This document shows, piece after piece, positions 56,351 through 64,000 of a stretch of 64,000 bases of DNA. Below the pieces are notes generated by a model that did not search any database, was not told where the DNA came from, and saw only the letters and a list, made by a program, of their open reading frames with translations. Position numbers and translations under genes: made by a program. Source of the DNA: Sesamum alatum (Eukaryota; Streptophyta; Magnoliopsida; Lamiales; Pedaliaceae). Positions within the stretch are counted from its first letter, which is position 1. Each line of letters opens with the position of its first letter. The stretch lies in the NCBI GenBank assembly GCA_034509735.1, contig JACGWO010000003.1, positions 2,604,001-2,668,000 on the forward strand, written 5' to 3'.

Positions 56351-57522
56351 TGTTAGAATAGGTGACCATGTAAGCCAATTTTGGCAGGAATATGTAACCT
56401 ATGTCTAGACAATTCTTTGGTATTTGATAAAATATTTATGAATAAAGAAGTGAAAATTCATATGGCAATACTTTGTTTACGTTCACTTATCTGCATTTAC
56501 ATTTCTGTTCACTACGCAAACAAAGCCCACGGACTGAGTAACGTTTTCGGGGACTGGGACTACGCTTGGAGGTAGGTCCATGAAACCAGTCTAACCGAAT
56601 CAGTCCGGAAATCTCCAAGTCAAGGAATCCCAAAAATGGGTACCGGGATTCCCTTTGAGACTTGCACTAAGCATCTGCTGTCGTATTTCATCGACGGGTG
56701 ACGAAGGTCGTCTAAGCAGTGTTAGTGGGTCAGCGTGCTAGGAAGCAGCTGACTGAGGTGACTCGCGGGAACCGTCTTACGGAGGGCCTTGAGTATGGTC
56801 AGCAAGGTATGACGTGTATTCCCGGTTCCAACGGTACAGGCCAAGTCCTTTGACTTGAGGAACTGCTGAGTTTACCTGTACATCAGGTCTGTACCTTAGA
56901 TATGGTGAGAGATTGCCAAAATACTCTTGAGTAGTCATAAGCCATGTCTAGTGCAGCTCGGGTGTACAAAGTGACAGTAGTTTCCAAAAAAGGATCTGTC
57001 TCCTGTCAAAAGGTGTTGACAGTTGAGTCTCATATATGATCTGTGTCTTGTCCCTGAAATCTGTGGCCACAGTGACTGAACAGAAGGGAAAAGGTTTCCC
57101 TTGCGGCGTTTGGTGAGGACAGACCGACACTTAGGTCCAAAATGGGTACCTGCATTTTCCGTGCCCATTTTGGACCAAGTCTAGCTGAATGGTGAACCTA
57201 AAGAGTCACACACTATCCACACACACACTTAGTATTTAATTTAGAATTAAATATTGGAGTAAAGGAATAATTAAATTAGATTTAATCGGGTCCTATATTT
57301 TCTTGGAGAAATTAATTCCTTCTATTTGATAAAGAGAATTAAATTAATAAATAGGATTTATTAAAAGGGTTGATTTAATGGGCTTAGAATAAATTATAAT
57401 ATTTATTTATTATATTATATTTATTCTTTTAGCCTTTTGGAATATTTAATAGGATTTAAATATTCCATTAAATTAAAATTAACGGTTGAGATGGAAAGGG
57501 GAGATGGAAGGCTAGGATTCGT

Positions 57523-57580
57523 TTGACTAGGTCAAACACTAGTTTGACTAGGACTTTGACTAGGTCAAAATCCTAGTCAA
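57523..57580 (+). promoter_or_regulatory. Cluster of six W-box cores
   Basis: TTGAC cores occur on the plus strand at 57523, 57544 and 57556 and on the minus strand at 57531-57535, 57564-57568 and 57576-57580. Pairs form TTTGACTAGGTCAAA near-palindromes. WRKY factors bind TTGACY. The cluster ends about 48 bp before the TATA box. Confidence 0.75.
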
Positions 57581-57627
57581 ATTAGGTTACTTAGAGTTTG
57601 AGTTTAAAGAGGATTAAACTCTTCCTC

Positions 57628-57635
57628 TATATAAA
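57628..57635 (+). promoter_or_regulatory. TATA box of LTR F
   Basis: TATATAAA within CTCTATATAAACCCC, downstream of the W-boxes; transcription would start about 30 bp further on. Confidence 0.75.
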
Positions 57636-58223
57636 CCCCTAGTTTCCAACATTTAAGAGGACGATGATTCTTGAAAAACACACACAACACACACTCTCCC
57701 TCTCCTACCTCTCGTCCGCCCCCTCTCTCTTTCTCTAGCAAGAAAATATTTTTCCTTAGTTCTTTTGTTCTTGGAACATCAAGAACTTAGATGAACCAAT
57801 ACCGTTAATTGATAACGAGTTATTGATTCGTCCACTCCAAAAATAATACTTGTTCGTTGCTAGCACGACGTGCAAGATACGTGGGTGGATCGTGTGTCAC
57901 GATTTGGAGGATCTCAAGAACGAGGTCTTGGTGCAAAACGGGGAACAACGCGAGTAGCAGTTGAAGACGAAAACGACAACGGGTAGGTCTCGTTTAAGAT
58001 TTTCGTCCCTCTTTATTTTTCAACTCTATGGCCTCCATGATTTATTTAATTGTTTTATGATCATGAGATACACTGAACGCCCGGGAACCTCAAGGGCACA
58101 CCCCTTGAGCGTGTTCTTTAAATTAAAAGCATGCCTTTTATTTTCTAAATTTTAATATGTTTATTTTTACCGCGCTTCCGCATTCGCGCAATTCCCGGGA
58201 CGATCCACCGGATTTTCTTTCAG

Positions 58224-58237
58224 TGGTATCAGAGCCC
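58224..58237 (+). promoter_or_regulatory. Copia F primer-binding site
   Basis: TGGTATCAGAGCCC, one base after the LTR, complementary to initiator tRNA-Met and identical to that of D. Confidence 0.92.
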
Positions 58238-58437
58238 GGTTCGGTGTATAGGCCTAGGGTTTATGTGCGTTATAAGGATGAAACGTGAAATTGGCATGTT
58301 TTTTATTAAATCTTGATTGTTCTTGATTTTAAGCATGTCAATTTTATTGATTTTGATTCGTGTGAATTTATGAATGTTGGTTATTTTCTGTTTTTCTTGG
58401 GAAACGGGGTGAAAAATTGAACGGAAAACGATAAAAC

Positions 58438-58890
58438 GACGCAGCTGGCCAGCCGGGAGGGCCGGCCGTGCGGGGGCAGCGCGCAGCCAGGAAGGCTGCG
58501 CGCAGGCACGCGCGCAGGGCAGCGCCTCCAGGCGCGCTCATCCGCGCGTGCAAGGCCGCGCGCCTGCGACTCCGCGCGCGGACGGGCCCTGGGCGGCCCC
58601 GCCAGGCGCGCGCGCACGCAGACGAAGGAGTCTGCGCGCGCGCGCCCGGCAGGCGTGCCCAGTGCGCGTCTGCGCGCGCACTGCGCACGGCACGGCCGGC
58701 AGCCAGCAGGCCAGCGCGCGCGCAAGGCAGGGGAGCCTGCGCACGCGGCGGCCTGCCGGCATGCCAGGCCGCGCAGCGCGCTGCTGGCCAGGCGCGCGCG
58801 TACGCAGGCAAGGGGGCCTACGCGCGCTCGCAGGGAGCCTGCTGCCCTGCGCGCGTGCCGGCGAGCCGCCGGCGGCGGCAGCTGCTGCTG
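58438..58890 (+). other. GC-rich island in the copia F leader
   Basis: About 450 bp of very high GC and CpG content with many GCGCGC and GGCCGGC words stands in AT-rich leader. Open frames occur on both strands in several phases, which shows that the lack of AT-rich stop codons, not coding selection, keeps them open. Smaller islands occupy the same place at 18577-18840, 32100-32262 and 46283-46450. Confidence 0.85.
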
Positions 58891-58910
58891 CTAGGGTTTC
58901 AAAACCCTAG
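58891..58910 (+). promoter_or_regulatory. Palindromic telo-box pair
   Basis: CTAGGGTTT and AAACCCTAG are separated by CA, giving 9-bp perfect arms containing the AAACCCTA telo-box on both strands. It lies at the downstream edge of the GC-rich island. Confidence 0.6.
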
Positions 58911-60414
58911 CAGTAATTTTCTTTTATTTTTTTAATTATTTTCAGTTTTAATTTTGAATTAATTCTGAAAAATCGTTTTTGGTTCAATTATGCCTATTTT
59001 TCTTAAGACATTATTTTAGGAGTAAAATAAATTGAATTCGGAATCCCGGGGTTATTTTACTTAAAATAATGAGGAAAAGTTTTCCTAAAACAAGAAAATA
59101 TTATTACCAATATTTGTGTTTTATTTTTCAGACGTTGTGCACATATTCATTAATTATTTTGGATATTTATGATTGGAGATCATATGTTGTTGATATTATG
59201 TAATTATGTGATTGGATCATGTGATTATGTGTGTTGGATGGAAATGGATGATCGCGAGCCCTAAGACAGGATGTATGGTTTATTTTCTGTTGGGCCTGTG
59301 TGCCTCTTTTACTGCTTTCTCCTTCTTTCTTTCTAGTTGCCTTGGAATAATAAGGCATTCTACCTCCCTCCTTATGTACTCCCCCCGGGTTTTCGCTGGG
59401 GTTTCTATTTTTAATATGTAATGAGAGTAGACTAGGAGTGAGGTTTCCTTTTTTGTAATTGGTGGAGAAGAAGGAAGGACCACATGGAGAGCCCAAACGG
59501 GAGGCCCCTTAGTGTTTTCCATGAAGTGAAGAAAGAGAAAAAGAGACCAAGGCCCATCAGCATGATGATTGGGTTACTATTAATGTAATAGTATAGGACC
59601 AACCCTAGATTGACCATAGATCCACTGCGGGCTCAGTGGATCGCATAGGATTCGGGCTCGTGATCATCCAACAGGGGCGTGCTAGGCTTTAATTTTGCAT
59701 GTGGTTATGATGATGGATGAATGGATTATTTATTTATCGTATAACTGCTATGAATGGTTTATTTACGCATTATGGATGTATGTGTAGATATTTATTTGAG
59801 ATCTCGGTCATTACTTACTCTCACATTGGTTGGACCAATGTCAAAATATTAGACCCTAGACAAAGTGGACATGAACTCTAGGAGTTTGTCCATGCCTTCC
59901 AATCCATGGCAGAGTGAGGAAGCTGCTTTAGGTTAATAGCGTGGTCTCACGAGTCGTGGCACGTTATTGTACTTAAAGGAAGCTGCATTATGTCATGAAC
60001 GAAAAGCGGGCTGCTGCTACCTGTCTCACGAGTCGTGGGGGTACCAGTGGGTCCGTGGCTCGGTCGATTGGGTTGGGTCTAACGCCCAATTAACATGATT
60101 CGCTTGGAGTCATCGGGATCATGTGAAAGGGTGAGGCAATAATCTTGGGAATCTCGTGGAACGAGAATGGTATGGAATACCTCCCACAGGATCTTTTCCA
60201 TGCGAATCGTAAAAGCGGGGTATGGGAAAAATCGCTGTGGATCCCAAGCCCACTTGGAAAGGATTTCCCGAAAATCACGTTTGAGAGTACCGTGTTTTCG
60301 TATAAATAGTGGGAGGATTAAATGACTAAAGTCCATGCATTTAATTATTTTATCAAACCACCGTCTTTTATTTTCTGCTGATCGCGCGCTGTTTTCTAAA
60401 ATGTAGATTTTAAA
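58911..60414 (+). other. Copia F leader, gag-proximal part
   Basis: It carries CACTGCGGGCTCAGTGG near 59625, palindromes CACGAGTCGTG at 59948-59958 and 60027-60037, and TATAAATA at 60301-60308, 107 bp before the gag ATG. No credible gene; the frames seen are short. Confidence 0.75.
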
Positions 60415-61563
60415 ATGTCTAAGAACCCACTTTCCACCATTCTTGAGACAAACAAATTCAATGGAACAAACTACAACGACTGGTTGCGAAATCTTAGGAT
60501 AGTCCTAGATTACGAGAACCAAGGCTACGTCATGGACGAGCCTCTCCCTAGGACCTTACCGGAAGGATCCACGCCAGAAGAACGTGAGGCGTTCGAGACT
60601 TGGCATAAGGATAACCGGAAGGTCCGTAGCATCATACTTGCTTCGATGACCAATGAGATTCAGAAGCAGTATGAAAGGCTAGACGATGTCCCTTCCATTA
60701 TGGCTCGCCTAAAGGATTGCTATGCAGTCCCGGACCGGCATACTAGGTATGTCGCGACCAAGACGTTCTTTGGAACTAAAATGACAGAAGGATCCTCCGT
60801 ACAAGAGCACGGGGTTAAAATGCTTACCCTGGTGGAAAAGCTCGAGGACCTAAAGGCAGGTCTCGATAATGAAACGTACATAGATGTGATCCTTCAGTCA
60901 CTCCCACCCTCCTTTGGCCAATTTATCGTCAACTACAACATGAACGCACTTGAGAAGGGCATTCATGAGTTGATCAATATGTTGGTGCAATACGAGGCAA
61001 CGACTAAGAAGTCCACGCCTTCGGTACTGTTTGGAGGTGCTTCGACTTCTAATACGAAAGGCAAGGGTGCCGGACGTTGGAAGAAAAAGAAAGGGAAGGG
61101 AAAGGCCGTCAAAGCAGCTACGAACACTAAGAGTATTCCCATTGCCAAAGAGGGGAAAGGCAAAGGAAAGGGAAAGGTTGTCTCCAAGCAACAGTCAAAG
61201 GCATATGACGTATGTATCAACTGCCGTAAGAAAGGGCATTGGAAGAGAGAGTGCCCCAAACTCTTCTCGAACCAAGGTATATATGTGATTGAGGTTAATA
61301 TGGTCACTAGTTCTGCCTCTTGGGTATTAGATACCGGCTGTGGAGCTCACATTTGCAATGACCTGCAGGTGTTGAAAAGAAGCAGAAAACTGGGTAGCCG
61401 GGACATGATCCTGAAGCTTGGGAATGGCAAGGCCATCTCGGCAGAAGCAGTAGGATCCGCCACTCTAGTGATTAGTGATAATATTAGCATAGATTTAGAA
61501 CAAGTTTATATTGTACCCAGTATGATTAAAAAACATCATTTCCATTCCATTGTTGGACAATAG
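60415..61563 (+). pseudogene. Copia F gag and protease
   Basis: It begins M-S-K-N-P-L-S. The gag body (N-K-F-N-G-T-N-Y-N-D-W), a Lys/Gly-rich linker of about 50 residues and the zinc knuckle C-I-N-C-x3-G-H-W-x3-C (near residue 265) are intact. The protease D-T-G-C-G-A-H-I-C (near residue 305) is intact as well. The frame is lost near 61530 in an A-run inside M-I-K-N-I-I, where one A too many is present. The next frame takes over at 61550. Without this one-base change gag, protease and pol would be one frame, as usual for copia elements. The shift could be a recent mutation. Confidence 0.92.
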
Positions 61564-63394
61564 TGGTTATGAGTTTAGAATCAATAAAAATTGCTTTTAT
61601 TTGATGAGGTGTGGAATTGCTCATCTACTTGGTACATTACATAACGGACTCTATATCTTGCAACAAACGAATTTCGTCCTCAATGCACAACACAAACGAA
61701 AATTAGATAATAACGGGAACGCACGTCTGTGGCACGCTAGGCTAGGTCACATATCCCAAGATAGGATCAAAAGGTTGGTAGACTCAAAGAACCTAGAGGT
61801 TGGGAACTTGAGCGATCTACCAACTTGTGAGTCCTGTCTAAGAGGGAAAATGACCAAGAGGCCCTTTGTAGGACAAAGCAGGCTTGCCACAGGTCTGTTG
61901 GACTTGGTCCATACAGACGTATGTGGACCACTAAGGACGCAGGCCCGAGGTGGGTTCTCCTACTTCATAACCTTCACCGATGACCATTCACGGTATGGTT
62001 ATGTTTACCTCATGAGGTACAAGTCTGAAGCTCTTGAGAGGTTTAAAGAATTCAGACTTGAAGTGGAGAACCAAACCAACTGCAAAATTAAAATCCTTCG
62101 GTCGGACCGAGGCGGTGAATACCTTAGTACGGAGTTCCTAGACTATCTAAAAGAACATGGTATAATATCAGAATGGACATCTCCAGGAACACCGCAGTTA
62201 AATGGTGTCTCTGAAAGAAGGAATCGAACCCTGTTGGACATGGTTCGGTCCATGATGAGTTTTACCAAATTGCCCTTATCGTTTTGGGGCTATGCACTAG
62301 AAACGGCGGCCAAATTATTGAATTTGGCGCCTACTAGCACATTGACTCAAACGCCATATGAGATATGGCACGGCAAGCCTGCATCCTACAACTACTTGAA
62401 AGTGTGGGGTAGCCCCGCATACGTCAAGAGGTTAGTGGGAGATAAGTTAGAATCTAGGTCTAGCTTATGCAGGTTCGTTGGATACCCTAAAGAAACTACG
62501 GGTTATTACTTTTATGACCCCTTGGAACAAAAGGTGTTTGTTTCAAGAAATGCAGTATTCTTGGAGCAAGGCTTCCCGGAGGATATCCAACCTGATGAGC
62601 TGATCCTTGAGGAATCAAGTGATGGAATCCAGCCATCAGAAGAAGCCGCGGAACCCTCACTTAGAGGATTCAGGATTAACAGCCGAAGGGCTGACCAACC
62701 TCGAGAAGTCCAACGTGCTAGGCATGAAGGACAGCCTCAGGAACAGCCAGCCCCGGTTCCTGAACCACCGGCTCCGATACAGTCAGCGCCCACAGTCACC
62801 ACTGACGTTCCCGTTCTTCGTAGGTCCACTAGAGAGTCCAGACCTCCAATGAGATATGGCTTTCTAGGTGCGATCGATCTTTTGGATAACGATCCTAAGA
62901 CTTATGGAGAAGCGATGTCTGACATCGACTCCGGGAGATGGCTTGAGGCCATGAAAGCCGAAATGGACTCCATGAGCGAGAACCAAGTCTGGAGTCTTGT
63001 AGATCCACCGAAAGGTGTTAAGCCAGTAGGCTGTAAGTGGGTCTACAAGCGCAAACTTGGCGTTGATGGAGAAGTCACAACCTTTAAGGCTAGGCTTGTA
63101 GCTAAGGGATACACTCAACGACCCGGGGTCGATTTTCAGGATACCTACTCGCCAGTAGCCATGGCTAAGTCCATTCGGATTCTGCTGGCCATAGCAGCAT
63201 GGTATGACTATGAGATATGGCAGATGGACGTGAAAACGACCTTCCTCAACGGTTTCGTTGAAGAAGAGATCTATATGGATCAGCCGCAGGGTTTCACGGT
63301 CACTGGAGAAGAACAGAAAGTCTGTCGCCTCCAAAGTCCATCTATGGCCTCAAACAAGCCTCCCGAAGTTGGAACATTCGATTTGATGAAGTAA
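61550..63394 (+). pseudogene. Copia F integrase and reverse transcriptase
   Basis: 614 codons open. GAG-pre-integrase shows W-H-A-R-L-G-H and a C-x2-C pair; the integrase core keeps the catalytic Asp (H-T-D-V-C-G-P), Asp (R-S-D-R-G-G-E) and Glu (V-S-E-R-R-N). A Pro/Glu/Gln-rich linker of about 70 residues, longer than in D, precedes the reverse transcriptase. The latter shows C-K-W-V-Y-K-R-K, G-Y-T-Q-R-P-G, Y-S-P-V-A and M-D-V-K-T-T-F-L-N-G. Near 63335 one G is missing compared with D, and the true frame moves to the next one; the last 20 residues are out of frame. Confidence 0.93.
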
Positions 63395-64000
63395 TACGGG
63401 GTTATGACTTCATCAAAAACGAATCCGACCCTTGTGTATACAAGAAGGTCAGTGGGAGCTCAATAGTGTTCCTAGTGCTTTATGTGGATGACATTCTGCT
63501 CATTGGTAATGACGTCAGAATGTTAGGAAACACAAAAGCATGGTTGTCAACTCAGTTTTCCATGAAGGACTTGGGTGAAGCCTCCTACATCCTAGGCATC
63601 CAGATTGTCAGGGACAGATCTAAAAGGATGTTAGGACTCACCCAAAACTCGTATATGGAGAAAGTCCTAAAGAGATATCGAATGGACAACTCCAAACGAG
63701 GACTCCTTCCAATGAGGCATGGGATCAAGTTATCCAAGAAACAGTCCCCACAGACTGATGAGGAACTTGAAAGGATGAAGGTCATCCCCTATGCCTCCGC
63801 CGTAGGTAGCATACAATATGCGGTCCACTGCACTAGGCCTGACATTGCGTACGCTTTGAGCGTGACAAGCAGATATCAGTCCTGCGCAGGAGAGGCACAT
63901 TGGAATGTTGTTAAGGGCATCCTTAAGTACCTAAGAAGGACTAAGGAAATGTTCCTAGTCTATGGCAATGGAGAACTAATTCTGGAAGGTTTTAGCGACG
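63336..64000 (+). pseudogene. Copia F reverse transcriptase end and RNase H start
   Basis: After the frameshift the frame stays open to the window edge. It shows L-Y-V-D-D-I-L (about 63480), M-K-D-L-G-E-A-S-Y-I-L-G, P-Y-A-S-A-V-G-S-I-Q-Y and R-P-D-I-A-Y-A-L. The RNase H begins with F-S-D in the last codons. No stop was seen in these 220 codons. Confidence 0.9.

Larger units (their letters stand above)
56351..58222 (+). repeat. Copia F 5' LTR
   Basis: It starts TGTTAGAATAGGTGACCATG and ends GATTTTCTTTCA, 1872 bp. It shares both ends with the other copies, but its middle is clearly different, so it represents another subfamily. A W-box cluster and a TATA box mark the promoter. Confidence 0.92.
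56351..64000 (+). mobile_element. Copia element F, best-preserved copy, runs off the window
   Basis: It has a 5' LTR, primer site, leader with the largest GC-rich island, gag-protease, integrase, reverse transcriptase and the start of RNase H. Only two frameshifts were found (near 61535 and 63335). The 3' part and 3' LTR are beyond the window. Confidence 0.93.

Noticed and set aside
58368..58935. Several overlapping long frames on both strands in the F leader
   Set aside because: They overlap in many phases and consist of Ala/Arg/Gly/Pro only. High GC content removes stop codons, and the other leaders have no corresponding protein.

Overview
This is a repeat-dominated stretch of a flowering-plant nuclear genome. 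The evidence is AT-rich non-coding DNA, plant-type Ty1/copia and Ty3/gypsy retrotransposons primed by initiator tRNA-Met, Mutator-like inverted-repeat elements with 8-10 bp target duplications, an endogenous plant pararetrovirus (Caulimoviridae) and a P-class pentatricopeptide-repeat (PPR) gene of restorer-of-fertility type. The species cannot be named from the window. No intact cellular gene is present. The PPR locus (19437-21219, minus) is the only host-type gene, and it is broken.

Layout. 1-5740: AT-rich DNA with a 21-bp minisatellite inside a reading frame that has no ATG, two copies of a 270-bp MITE, three fragments of a dispersed repeat (two here, one at 27.2 kb) and the 3' end of a LINE (minus). 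5742-11060: pararetrovirus copy 1 (plus), starting at its tRNA primer site and framed by inverted-repeat arms. 11338-16857: a gypsy chromovirus (minus) with two LTRs. 18240-18900: a copia LTR end plus leader. 19437-21219: PPR pseudogene. 21220-24047: AT-rich DNA without a recognisable gene. 24058-27196: a foldback Mutator-like element split by a copia solo LTR. 27635-28810: a second foldback element with a perfect 9-bp duplication. 28881-29160: a dimeric tandem repeat. 29309-32113: pararetrovirus copy 2 (minus), fused to a copia leader.

32100-64000 is a chain of members of one copia superfamily in alternating orientation: B (plus, 32101-39790), C (minus, 39791-43771), D (plus, 43772-51499), E (minus, 51497-56350, carrying a 1.24-kb Mutator-like insertion) and F (plus, 56351 to the window end). 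The family has LTRs of about 1.9-2.2 kb and a leader of about 2 kb between primer site and gag. The leader carries a GC-rich island of variable size, two copies of an 11-bp palindrome about 80 bp apart, and a TATA-like box about 100 bp before gag. F is the least damaged copy, with two frameshifts seen and intact catalytic motifs.

The most unusual observations are: pararetrovirus sequence framed by Mutator-like arms, with a homologous arm at the same side of both copies; a possible small third viral ORF after a stop position kept in both copies; the GC-rich hypervariable leader islands; the paired leader palindromes; a six-W-box promoter in the F LTR; and a chimeric open frame joining antisense copia leader to viral RNase H. 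All comparisons were made by eye within the window; no database search was run.
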